Below, in pieces: positions 10,522-20,693 of a DNA stretch of 64,000 nucleotides. Under the pieces are notes generated by a model that saw only the letters and a program-made list of their open reading frames with translations, was not told the origin of the DNA and searched no databases. Within the stretch, counting starts at the first letter, position 1. Every line of letters begins with the position of its first letter. The position numbers were made by a program, and so were the translations under genes. This stretch comes from Anticarsia gemmatalis (lineage: Eukaryota; Arthropoda; Insecta; Lepidoptera; Erebidae), in the NCBI RefSeq assembly GCF_050436995.1, contig NC_134775.1, positions 4,441,124 through 4,505,123 on the forward strand, given 5' to 3'.

Positions 10522-10805
10522 TGTTAAATAAAGTTCTTTCGACGTTTAGTAGCAACAAGGTATATTCGAGTAAGGCGACACTGTACAGAAATTACAATAA
10601 CTTATAAGAGATTACAATAAGAGGTTACAATCAATTACGAGAGCGCGTGCGTATGCGCTGCGTTCGAGCGAGGTAGGCCGACTGACTGCCCGAGCGGCGA
10701 ACGACGCGTGGTATGGCGTGGCGGAACCGGACGCGAGCGAGACCGGCGAACATTCGGAAATGTTCAAACGTTATGGCGAACGTTCGGAAACGTTCTCGCG
10801 TTACA
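10522..10805 (-). repeat. 3' LTR of gypsy element G1
   Basis: On the minus strand it starts TGTAACGCGAGAACG, just after the purine-rich run CTAGAGGGGGAG (a polypurine tract), and ends TTTATTTAACA. TG...CA termini and position after pol support an LTR. AATAAAG-like signals lie near its end. No second LTR is in the window, since the 5' end of G1 is missing. Confidence 0.7.
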
Positions 10806-10856
10806 CACTCCCCCTCTAGTTCAAACTAAGCGTCCTCGCGTTTGTACTAGCAATGA

Positions 10857-13800
10857 CTAACATTCGTATCTACGCGGCCGGCCGCGTCTTCGTTTTGGTC
10901 TGACCGGGGTGACTACGTCGCCTACGAACGGTGTGAGATGAGTGACGTGATAACGACCGACATGTTCTCCTCCGTCGATTCCTTCGATAGTGTAAGTGGT
11001 AGGGCTCACCACTTCCTTAATGCGGTAGGGGCCATCCCTCCGAGGTATGAAACTCCACGGATTGCCCTGGGCCCACATTGTTCAATCCTCCAGGTCACCT
11101 ACGTTGTAGTCCGGCGGAGGTCTTCTACCTTCGTCTGCATACTTCTTCTGGGTGCACTGGACACGTTCACGGGTTTCTCTGGCATCGAGCAGCACGGTTG
11201 ATAACTTGCGGAGATAAGGAGTGATGTTGTGCTCGAAATTATCATTGTCTACGATGGTCTTCATATCGGCAATGACATCCGAAGGCGTACGCAGTTCCCT
11301 CCCAAAGATAAGGTAGGCAGGCGAAAATCCAGTGCTCGCGGTGGTCGCAGAGTTTATCGCGAACCTTATGGCTGCGAGGTGAGTATCCCGCGAGGCATGG
11401 TCCTTTCCCACCAATATGGCCAGTTGGGGCTTTAGGTCTCTATTCTTCCGCTCTACGGGGTTCGCTTCGGGGTGATACAACGGAGTTAGGGACTGTTTAT
11501 TGCCCATTACGTGGCAAACCTGTTGCATCACTTCGGCGACGAATAGCACTCCATTGTCACTAACCATCCTGCGCGGGACTCCGAATCTTAAGAAGACCTC
11601 CGAAATCAAGGTATGAGCGCACTCAACGCTTGTCGCGTTTTCCAGAGGAAATAGCTCAACCCACTGGAAGCATATGTCTTCTAAAATTAAAATCCAGCGA
11701 TTACTTTTCGACGTCCTGGGCAAAGGTCCGAACAGGTCGACGGCTACTACTTCGAATCGTCGGGCCGGTGCCGGGGTCTGTAAGAGTCCTGCAGGTTTGC
11801 GATTGTCTACTTTGTAACGTTGGCAAGCAGTGCATTGTTTCAGGTAATTAGATACGAAGCTTCTCATCCCTGGCCAGAAGTACCGAGCTCTGATGCGTTG
11901 TAAAGTCCGTTCGGTGCCCAAGTGTCCTGCGGTAGGGGCGTCGTGGAGATCTGCGAGAATGCCCTCTTTCTCGTGTGCAGGAACAACCAGGCAAGCGGCA
12001 TCGGCGTCATCAGGTTCAGGTGTGCAGCGATACAAAACACCGTCTGACATCAGGTATCCTCTTTCTGACCAGCTCCTCCCCCTAAAGGGGTCGTCGGTTG
12101 CTTCAAAGTCTTCTACTATTTTCTTCAGCTCGGGATCTTTCAGTTGATTGACGCGGACGTCCTCAGGCTTTCTGTGTGGCATATCAACAGTTACTAGGCA
12201 CACTTCACAACCACCTGGGTTCTCTTCGCAACAGGCGGGGCGGCTTAAGGCGTCAGCAATCACGTTCACTTTTCCCGGGGTATATTCAATTTGTAGGTCG
12301 TAGGCTTGTAAAGTCAACGCCCATCTCGCTAGACGACCGGTGGGTGACTTCAAGCTCATCAGCCAGCGTAGAGGTTAGTGATCGGTCTTGACGATCACTT
12401 TTGATCTTTCCACGTATCCTCGAAACTTGGTGATAGCCCAGACGACGGCGAGGGCTTCTCGTTCAGTCGTGGTGTAGTTGCGTTCGGCTGGAACTAACAA
12501 GCGGCTGGCGTACTCGATAGGCCTTTCGTCAGAACCCTCCCCCTGCATCAAAACAGCTCCAAGGCAATATCCGCTACTGTCTGTACGGAGAGAGAATGAC
12601 TTCGACTGGTCTGCTTGACGTAGGATGGGTGCGGTGATCAGGTGTTCCTTGATACGCTCAAAAGCTGTTTGTTGCTCTTAATGCCACTTCCAAACACTGC
12701 TCTTCTTAAGAAGGTCGGTCAGGGGTTTGGCGATCGCGGCGTAGTTCGGCACGAAGCGACGGAACCAGCTGGATGTAGCTAAGAAGCCTTTCAGTTGTCG
12801 TTCAGTTCTTGGGGCAGGCAAGTCACCAATCGCCGAGGTCTTCTCTGGGTCTACTTGCAGGCCGCCAGGAACGATGATGTGGCCTAGAAACTTCACTGAA
12901 TCTCGGGCGAAACTACTCTTCTTACGATTGACTCGCAGGTCAAACTTTTCGAGTCTGTCAAGAACTGCTTTGAGATCTTCGATATGGCTGTCGTATGTAG
13001 GTGACAAAACGATTAAGTCGTCCAGATAACCCAAAATTGTCACAGGTCTACTCCTGGTGGGTTCAGGATCTGTCTGTTCTTCAGGGCCTTCGGGGTCTTC
13101 ACGCTCCGTCTGTTCGACGACTGGAACCATCAAGTTCGATTTGAATCTGTCGATCAGCCGTTGAAAGGTAGCGCCGGAATTTCGCAGGCCCATAGGCATT
13201 CTCTTGAATCTAAAGGTGCCGGAGGGGTAACAAAAGCTGTCTTGTCGCGGTCTTCTTCCGCCACACAAACTTGAAAATACCCTGAGTGGAGGTCGAGCGT
13301 GGTCATGTAATTGGTCGTCTTCGCTGCGTGGAGTATGTCTTCTATGCGCGGTAGCGGGTAGCGGTCTGGTTCTGTTGCTGCGTTGAGCTTCCTGTAGTCG
13401 ACACACAAACGGACTCCACCATCTTTCTTCGCGACTAGAACCACGTTGGCGGCCCACGGCGACTCACACTCTTCTATAACATCGGCTTGTAGCAGCTTCT
13501 CCAACTCGTGGTCTAACAGCTGTTTTTTCATTTGTGACATTCGGTACGGCGGGAAAGCGGTCGGTTCCTGCTTCTCGTTGACTCGAATGCGGTGGACGGC
13601 GTAGCTTGTTGGTGGTCCCTCGGTTGCGAAGCGGTCGGCCTTATCGATGATGAGCTGGTTAAGCTGCGATCTCTGCGCCGGTGACAGCTTCGTCCCTTCA
13701 TCTTCTCTCAGCGCCAAGCCGATGGTATTTACGCTCATTAGCTCGGCGTTGCTGGTGGGCAAGAGGTTATAGGATTTAATAAGGTTAAACTTTGTTCCGG

Positions 13801-14098
13801 GGTAGTCATTAAAATACCAACAGCTGTGCTGGAGGTCCAATGATATCCCAGCCTTAGCGATGAAATCCTGTCCTAGAAGTGTTCTATTGTCAGCTTCTGG
13901 CATCACTAGGAAAGTTGTAGGTATAACACGACCTTGGATCATGATTTCAGTGTCGCACCGCAGCAGTTCGCGAAACTGTGGAATCCCATCGGCGAGGGCG
14001 ACACTCCGGCGCGTTTCTGTAAACTTAGTACCTCGATTAAGTAGGATGTGGTACAACCCTGGGCTGGCGAGGTTCTCGGTGGCACCGGTATCTAACAC
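10857..14098 (-). pseudogene. Ty3/gypsy pol of G1: protease, RT, RNase H, integrase
   Basis: In order on the minus strand: protease (VLDTGATENLAS), reverse transcriptase (VCVDYRKLNAATEPDRYPLP; catalytic box YLDDLIVLS), RNase H (LRTDSSG, TEREALAVVW, VIADALSR), integrase with an H-H-C-C finger (GHLGTERT...CTACQR) and D,D,E residues (VDLFGPL, MVSDNG, NPVERKNR), and a chromo-like C-terminus (GPYRIKEVV...YHVTHLTPFV). Stops at 12678-12680 and 12375-12377 and frameshifts near 13230 and 11080 make it inactive. Between the FQRLIDRF and YLDD motifs sits an unusual acidic insert (see findings). Confidence 0.9.
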
Positions 14099-14735
14099 CG
14101 CAACACCTACTAAAGACGCAATCTCTACCTACTGTGGGGTGCGCGTTGGATTCGTCAGTGACAGCGCTTTGGAAATGCGCATTGTCGGAAGAGGGGACGC
14201 TTTTACATGACGGACACTTCGAACGAATCACTCCCTCACGGCCACAGCCGTAACATGACAATGGCGCTTTTGCAATATTCCGGTCACTTTGCTTCGAATT
14301 TTTCCTACACTCATCTACTGAATGCCCAAAACGTCTACACGATGTACAACGTGGTCGAACACGTTTTGAAACCAAATCGGTACTTACGTTTGAACTAGAG
14401 ATGGGTGTGGCACGCGAAGGGTTATTTCGAACAACTTCAGGCGGTGGAGGGTTAATGTTTACATTTTGAGAACACGCGGAATTTTCGTATAACGTCTCCT
14501 CAACATATCTCGCTCGCTCGAGCAGGCAGTCGACGCTACTTACGCTATCGCGCGCCAAACGTTTGCGGATTTTGCGACTTAACAAGCCGTATACAATATC
14601 GAGTATCATTGTCTCGGGTATATCGTACGGTAAACGTGACACTTTCGACCGCACTCGCGAAATAAATTTGTCGGCACTTTCGTCGTCACTTTGTTCACTT
14701 TTGTATCCGGAAATATAGCAAACCCAGTAAGCCAT
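14037..14735 (-). pseudogene. G1 gag C-terminal part with two zinc knuckles
   Basis: The frame (about 232 aa) contains capsid-like sequence (SADKFISRVRSKVSRLPYD, GLLSRKIRKRL) and two CCHC-type knuckles, CTSCRRFGHSVDEC and CYGCGREGVIRSKC (second His missing or displaced). It overlaps the protease frame, consistent with a gag-pol frameshift in the ancestor or with decay. The N-terminus of gag, primer site and 5' LTR are lost where the CR1-like LINE begins at 14736. Confidence 0.75.
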
Positions 14736-16610
14736 ATAATAAATCTCAGTATAAGTACTGGTATTTACCCAGATAAATTAAAAATAAGTATTGTAAAACC
14801 CCTATTAAAAAAAGATAACAAAAAAGACGTCAATACCTATATTCTCAAAATTTTTTGAGAAAGTCATTTACCAGTCAATGTATAGTTACCTTGAAAAATA
14901 TAAATTACTAACCAACGAACAAAAAGGTCTTAGGAAAGACAAAACCATAAATATGGCCATCTATAAATTCCTAAACGACATTATGCCAGAAATGGATAAT
15001 GCATCCCTATCCTGTGTGATATTCATGGATATGTCAAAAGCTTTTGATTTAGTCGATCACAAGCTGCTTCTTTTAAAACTTAGTGCTTATGGGATACGTG
15101 GGAATGTACTTGCTTTGTTAGAATCGTACTTAAGCAACAGAAAACAATATGTAGAGATAGTGAACATTTGTACAACCTCCAAAAAAGAGAAAAAATATCT
15201 ATCAGATGAAAGGACAATAACAATCGAAGTGCCACTGGGAAGCGTCCTGGGGCCATTGCTTTTTCTTATTTACATTAATGATTTTCCAAAGCATGTCTCA
15301 TATCCGATGGTATTATTCGCAGATGATAGCACTATCATCATCAAACAGGACAAAGTCAATGATCTAGAAACTAATATAAACATTGCATTAAACCAGTCAG
15401 TACAATGGTTGGAACAAAACAATTTAGTAATAAACCTATCCAAAACTAAAATTATGTACTTTCATCAAAAACAACCTAAGGTTTCGATACAAACTATAAA
15501 TTTCACTGATCAGCAAATAGAAGTAGTATCCCATACAAAATTTCTTGGTCTTGCTATAGACAATAACTTAAATTGGAAACATCACACTAGTATGCTTAGC
15601 AATAAATTAAGCAAATTCTCTTTTGCTCTGTATAGCCTAAAGAAAAAAGTTAACCGTGATGTTGTATTGACTGAATATCATGGATACGTGGGTTCTGTGC
15701 TACGCTACGGAATAATCTTCTGGGGTAACTCTTGTGCGAAAGATATTATTTTCAAAGCCCAAAAGAGATGTAGATATAGATAGTAGAGGCAATATGCCAT
15801 TTAAAACCTACTGACAGTTGCAAAACACATTTCACTGACTTAAACATAATGACAGTCCCTTGCTTGTATATTTTTGAAGTCGCTGTATTTGTAAGAAATA
15901 ACATTGCTTTTTTTGAAAAAGTTTCCGACAGCCAAATACGAACCACAAGAACAGCCTATAAACATATATATGCATAAGGCCATCAAGAACTGCTCTAATG
16001 CCGGAAGCATTTTTTGTATGGCACCAAAAGTGTTTAACAAAATCTATACTAATATTATAAAGCTGATGAGTTTGTTTGTTTGTTTGTTTGAACGCGCTAA
16101 TCTTGGGAACTACTGATTGAAAATCCGATTTGAAAAATTATTTCAGTTTTAGATAGCCCATTTATCGAGGAAGGCTATAGGCTATATATCATCACGCTAC
16201 GACCAATAGAAGCAGAGTACCAGTGAAAAATGTTACAAAAACGGGGAAAATTATGATTCTCTATTGTGACGCAAGCGAAGTTGCGCGGGTCAGCTAGTAC
16301 CAAATAAAATTAAAGAACTTACCGATGTACAATTTAGAGTTAAGCTAAAAATGTTTTTAATTTAAAAAAGCTATTACAGCATTACTGATTTTTTAAATGA
16401 CTCTCTGTGATTATTATGTTTGTTTTCATTTCAGTTATTAATTTTAAGTTTTTTGTTTTTGTATACCATACTAATTTTTTACTTGTCTTTCATTCATAAT
16501 TACATGTGCTAAGTGTGTAAGCCCATTGGCAGGTTCTTGGAGAGACGAAATACTTTGTAAGACCTTACTGTACCCAAAATCACACCACTAAATGATTTGA
16601 TTTGATTTGA
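14736..16610 (+). pseudogene. CR1-like LINE, RT domain to 3' tail
   Basis: Frame 14878-15783 carries RT motifs: MDMSKAFDLVDHKLLLLKL, VPLGSVLGPLLFLIYINDFP, catalytic LFADDSTIII and FLGLAIDNNLNWK. A short deletion removes part of the block before 14878, and the frame breaks at 15783. Further C-terminal sequence (CMAPKVFNKI, then IPNKIKELTDVQFRVKL, then KSYYSITDFLND after an in-frame stop) continues past a HelA insertion. The 3' end is a run of ATTTG units at about 16590-16610, like the LINE ending at 31855. It is dead, by frameshift, stop and insertion. Confidence 0.85.
16043..16297 (+). mobile_element. HelA copy 2, inside the CR1-like LINE
   Basis: TC start after A16042, CTAG end before T16298. 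Removing exactly these bases joins the LINE frame (VFNKI to PNKIKELTDV) without losing or gaining a base, direct evidence for precise insertion at AT with no duplication. Confidence 0.9.
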
Positions 16611-16754
16611 AAAATCATATTTTTTTATTTTTGGTAGGCTGCCTGCTACACGCGGTATACAAAGTGAGAAAAAAAGAGTGATCAAAAAAGAGCATGATAC
16701 CTCCCACGCAAGTCGTCGCAGGTTCAACCCCGAGGCAACACACCAATGACTTTA

Positions 16755-17254
16755 AAGGTGTGTCCAAACACTACGTGCAAGGTGCGCGGCAGATGCGCGT
16801 AGCATTCGCGGGACACTTAATTTCCGCGCGACTAGTTTAGACCTCCTGCGCGGCAGTGCTGCGCGGCATGTCCGAGACATGTCGCGCAGTTTTTTCTCTA
16901 TGCCTTTCATGCAATAGGAACTTAAAAGACTTTTCATTTTAGACTTTAATACCTTCTTCGGAAGATCAATATTGTTGGCTATATCAATCCACAAGTCTTT
17001 ACGTTTGTTTTTATTGTGTAATTCTTTTTGTCGAGGACCCCATAACTCTTTAAAGGATCCATACTTTTCAATTAAACAAATCGATGTTTCATTGTCTATG
17101 TTGCCGCGCAGAAATACGTCCCAACACAATTATCGCCGAATGTTTACTAAGAATGCTCGTGCGCAGCAGCTAGCAACGAGCGTTCGTGAACGGCAGACGT
17201 TCATTCACAGCGCGGCGAACCGCGCTCGATTGTCGCTCGATGTTGGACACACTT
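16755..17254 (-). mobile_element. PIF/Harbinger element with MADF-domain ORF remnant
   Basis: TIRs AAGGTGTGTCCAA (left) and complement AAGTGTGTCCAA (right) are flanked by TTA at 16752-16754 and 17255-17257, the PIF/Harbinger target. On the minus strand the frame from about 17129 contains LIEKYGSFKELWGPRQKELH and KKVLKSKMKSLLSSY, a MADF (Myb/SANT-like) domain as in the accessory protein of Harbinger elements. The transposase gene is absent, so this is a deletion derivative of 500 bp. Confidence 0.75.
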
Positions 17255-17279
17255 TTAGAAGTTATGTTCTATGTTATAT

Positions 17280-17505
17280 ATTCTGTGGGTTAAGCAAACG
17301 TTGGCGCGGTCATTCCATAGATGGATGACCGCATAGTGGTATTTGAACTGGGCGTCTTCGTGCTTCGGTGGGCACGTTAAAAGTCGGTCCCGGTTGTTGT
17401 CAATTAAGGTTACAGTCGTTAAGCCACGTCAAAGGCCTTCGGGCGGCTTGAACAACTTTGACACTAGGTTGACCACTAACCATACGATGAGAGTGAGAGA
17501 GAGAT
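17280..17505 (+). repeat. 5S rRNA-derived SINE, copy 2
   Basis: GTGGGTTAAGCAAACGTTGG, CGCGGTCATTCC and GATGGATGACCGC follow the order of the 5S rRNA internal control region. The body includes GGGCGTCTTCGTGC and the tail GGCGGCTTGAACAACTTTGA then TTGACCACTAACCATACG. It lies between parts of one tRNA SINE, so it inserted later than that SINE. Confidence 0.65.
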
Positions 17506-17514
17506 TATAAATAA

Positions 17515-17792
17515 CTAGCTGACCCACGCAACTTCGCTTGCGTCACATAAGGAGAATGGGTCAAAATTTTCCCCGTTTTTGTAACATTTTTCACTGGTAC
17601 TCTGCTCCTATGAGTAGTAGCGTGATGATATATAGCCTATAACCTTCCTCGATAAATGGACTATCTAACACTTAAAGAATTTTTCAAATCGGACAAGTAG
17701 TTCCTGAGATTAGCGCGTTCAAACAAACAAACAAACAAACAATCAAACAAACAAACAAACTCTTCAGCTTTATAATATTATATAAGTATAGA
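17515..17792 (-). mobile_element. HelA copy 3
   Basis: CTAG at 17515-17518 after A17514; the element's TC start is the complement of 17791-17792, before T17793. Two blocks of (CAAA)n separated by CAATC form its variable tract. It sits inside the interrupted tRNA SINE. Confidence 0.85.
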
Positions 17793-17987
17793 TTATTATC
17801 ACTTGTTTCAACGCTGAAGGAAAACATCGTGATGCAACCTTACATGCCTGAGAGTTTTTAAAACAGTTCTTGAAGGTATGCAAAGTCCCCAACCCGCAAT
17901 TGGCCAGCGTGGTGAACTCAAGGCCTAACCTCTCCCTCATTATGGGAGGAGACCCTTGCCCAGCAGTGGTACATTAATGGGTTAAAG

Positions 17988-18861
17988 GAGAATGCTCAAA
18001 AAAAACCCAGGCTGTACACAAAAGTTATGTAACTCTAAAAATTAGTTATACTGTGTAATTGAATTCCCAATGTTTACCTCTATCAAATTCGATGGCTGAA
18101 CATACTATTTTGCTATAACTTTTCAGTAGGGGTTTTCAATATATTTTTATATTTTTTAAATAAGTTACCTATATAAATGTTTAATCTTTTTTGAGTCACA
18201 CATTTTTAATATAGGTATGTAACTGAGTTACAAATAAAAAAAATTAAAAAATATATTTTTGAAAAATGAGTCATCATCACCAGGTCATAATAATATATGT
18301 CCCCACCGAGGGGCACGAGCCTCCCCTCTTAACAAAAAGGGGGATCAGGCCTTAGTACAACACATTGGTCTGATGCGGGTTGGCAGACAATTGGAGGGCT
18401 ATTATAAGGTAAAAAAGTGTTGTCATGGTGGTAGATTGCTAGCCTATAGCCTATGAAGCACCAAACCCTTCCATCCCTCTACTGACTATTGCAGTATGCA
18501 CGGGAAGAAATGCAGCTGGCACCTTCTATGTACTATGTAGTGATAGAATATAATTATTTTATTGTTAATTATTTTTAAAAAATCACAGTTCCATTAAAAT
18601 TAATTATTTATTAGTATTAGATATTTACTTATACAATTATATTATCCAAAAAATAATCATTGTGATGATTGTTTGAAAAATATTTATTTTTTAAATTCAC
18701 CTTTTAAATAGTAGATAATAGCAAAAAATAGTATTTAGCCATCGAATTTGATAGAGGCGAATATCTGGAATTGAATCACTCAGTATCACTAAAATTCTGA
18801 GTTACACACCGTTGGTGTACGGCCTGGGTTTTTTTCCCATACATTTTGAGCATTCTCCTTT
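17988..18861. mobile_element. TIR element with long imperfect inverted ends
   Basis: The left end AGGAGAATGCTCAAAA and the complement of the right end agree, followed on both sides by AAACCCAGGCYGTACAC and, further in, CCTCTATCAAATTCGATGGC. Arms total about 130 bp; the left arm lacks about 11 bases present on the right. The interior has no transposase and includes a SINE-like segment (18270-18480). The superfamily is unknown: flanks give no clear duplication. Confidence 0.65.
18270..18480 (+). repeat. Degenerate SINE body inside the TIR element
   Basis: ATATGTCCCCACCGAGGGGC, CTCCCCTCTTAAC, ATCAGGCCTTAGT and GATGCGGGTTGGCAG follow the body order of the tRNA SINE family seen at 20348-20680 (complement: CACTGCTGGGCA, CTCCTCCCGTAATGAGG, GTTAGGCCTTAAG, GTGCGGGTTGGGG). 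It is highly diverged and no tRNA head is evident. Confidence 0.4.
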
Positions 18862-19007
18862 CACGTAATAATGACAATTTATTATTACCTTCAGATAAAC
18901 AAACACAAACAATTTTTGACGACGAGGACAATAATCCTTTACAAGAGCCTGCGTTTGTAGAGAAAAGTAAAAATAATAATAATTTTCGTCACTAAAAAGA
19001 AACAACT

Positions 19008-19184
19008 TGTAACGGCACGTATGCTAATTGTGTATCATTACAGCGTATGCTAAGTGTGTCACAGTACAATTGTATCTAATAATAACTTTTAGTTTTAGAG
19101 CTTTACTGTGTGGCCAAACGAATAGACGTGTATACCGTAACCAGTGTTTGATTGCTCTCACCCGATATAACCCTAGTGTCTACA
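19008..19184 (+). repeat. G2 5' LTR
   Basis: It starts TGTAACGGCACG and ends GTGTCTACA. It is preceded by target AACT and followed by AG and the primer site. By eye it is identical to the 3' copy at 28238-28414, implying a recent insertion. Confidence 0.9.
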
Positions 19185-19186
19185 AG

Positions 19187-19203
19187 TGGTGACCCCGACG
19201 TGA
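19187..19203 (+). promoter_or_regulatory. G2 primer-binding site
   Basis: TGGTGACCCCGACGTGA lies two bases after the LTR and fits complementarity to the 3' end of tRNA-Trp (after CCA), as reported for CsRn1-group elements. This would prime minus-strand DNA synthesis. Confidence 0.75.
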
Positions 19204-19271
19204 TTTTTCGGACGTACTCGTGTCGTGATACAAACTTTTTTGAACATTATTAGTGACCACCCTGTAGCAAA

Positions 19272-20110
19272 ATGACCACAGAACTTAAACCTGAAGAAAT
19301 GTCTGCGCCCGGTAGCGACCAGCCTGAAGCTACCTCAGGTCAATCGTCTGCCGAATTAGCAGCGATCACATTGACTTCGAAAATACCAGAATTTTGGATC
19401 GACACCCCACGCGTATGGTTTTACAGAGTCGAAGCTATGCTGGCACCTCAAAAGCTTGCTGACACCGCGAAGTTCGACATAGTCGTTTCCAAACTTTCGA
19501 AAGAGGCCATTCAGCAAGTTACAGATCTGTTGATGGATCCGCCAGCGCAGAACAAATTTTTGGCATTGAAGACGCGCCTTCTCGCTATTTACGAAGAATC
19601 GTCAATTGCAAAAGCTGATCAGTGAAATGGATTTGGGCGAGCAGAAGCCATCGCAGCTAAGGCGGCGCATGAGGGAGTTGGCGAAGGACAAGATACCCGA
19701 CGAGACGCTGAGGATGCTGTGGCAAGGCCATTTGCCGTCTGCAGTGCGAGCAGTACTTGCCATGGTGGACACCAAGGAGCTGGACAAACTCGCTGCAATC
19801 GCCGATAACGTTTTCGAGACTACAACGCGAGCTGCGCATGTGAGCGAGGTATGTCAACCACAACAGCCCAACCTTTCGAAGGACACCGAAATGTTGCTAG
19901 CCGAGATCGCCAAGCTAAGTCTGAAGATAGAAGAGTTGGAGAAGTTAGGCACAAGACAGTCACGATGGCAGTCTCACAACCGTTCACGCTCGTCATCGAA
20001 GAATAGAAGCCGTGGACCGTCAGTTGGCCGCAGGACACCCGAAAGCCCCGATTGACTCTGTTTCTACCACAATCGTTTTCGTGCACGTGCAAAGAAGTGC
20101 GTTGACCCGT
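19272..20110 (+). pseudogene. G2 gag (capsid and C-H-C-C knuckle), frameshifted
   Basis: It starts at ATG 19272 (MTTELKPEEMSAPGSDQ). The first frame stops after 19605; the protein continues in another frame (LISEMDLGEQKPSQLRRRMR) to an in-frame TGA at 20053-20055, beyond which RLCFYHNRFRARAKKCVDPC gives the C-x3-H...C-x4-C spacing typical of CsRn1 gag instead of CCHC. A further shift near 20110 leads into the protease frame. An Arg/Ser-rich segment precedes the knuckle. Confidence 0.8.
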
Positions 20111-20334
20111 GTGCCTGGAAGACGTTGCAGGGAAACTAGACGTGGTACCGACAACGGCGGAGGTCTGTACCATAGCTCCGTGTCACCGCCTCCGTGTTAC
20201 AGATCGCAACAGTGGACTACGCTTCCTGGTGGATACTGGTGCCAACGTTTCCGTTCTCCCAGTGCAGAGACAGTGTAAAAACATTGGTAACAGTGAATGT
20301 CAAGGCTACACGTTGTATGCAGCAAATGGAACGA
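20109..20334 (+). pseudogene. G2 protease domain
   Basis: FLVDTGANVSVLPVQRQCKN is an aspartic protease active site (DTGA) with its flanking strand. The frame continues to NGTKI and is then cut by a SINE at 20347; it resumes after 20693 with TKTLTLDLGLRRALRWTFVV and ILGADFL, the protease flap and C-terminal motif. Confidence 0.8.
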
Positions 20335-20347
20335 AGATTAACACTTA

Positions 20348-20680
20348 AATAAATAAATAAATTTAACCCATTACTGTCCCACTGCTGGGCAAGGGTCTCC
20401 TCCCGTAATGAGGGAGGGGTTAGGCCTTAAGTCCACCACGCTGGCCAAGTGCGGGTTGGGGACTTTGCATGCCCTCAATAAATGTATTTAACAAATTTTT
20501 GGGCATGCAAGGTTTCCTCACGATGTTTTCCTTCACCGTTGGAGCATGTGATAATTATTTCTAATACACACATAACTTCGAAAAGTCATTGGTGTGTTGC
20601 CTCGGATTCGAACCTGCGACCACTGGAGTGGGAGGTGTCAACTTATACCACTCGGCTATCACTGCTCTACTACTACTACT
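20348..20680 (-). repeat. tRNA-derived SINE, full-length, inserted in G2
   Basis: The 13-bp duplication AGATTAACACTTA is at 20335-20347 and 20681-20693. On the minus strand the head carries a box A-like TAGCCGAGTGGTATAAG and a box B GGTTCGAATCC, the internal pol III promoter of a tRNA. The body includes CCCAGCAGTGGGACAGTAAT and the tail is (AAAT)n. It interrupts the G2 protease frame. It would be copied in trans by a LINE reverse transcriptase. Confidence 0.9.
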
Positions 20681-20693
20681 AGATTAACACTTA

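Larger units (their letters stand above)
16676..17987 (+). repeat. tRNA-derived SINE, interrupted three times
   Basis: Pieces at 16676-16751, about 17258-17279, about 17506-17514 and 17793-17987 align in order to the full SINE at 20348-20680 (box B-like GCAGGTTCAACCCCGAGG, then ACACACCAATGACTT, GAAGGAAAACATCGTGA and the end CTTGCCCAGCAGTGG). Between them sit a Harbinger element, a 5S SINE and HelA copy 3. The pieces sum to about 300 bp, close to the 333-bp intact copy. Confidence 0.65.

Noticed and set aside
20620..20680. tRNA gene (box A and box B present)
   Set aside because: Only the tRNA-like 5' half is present, followed by a SINE body and flanked by 13-bp target duplications. The same applies to 59690-59752.
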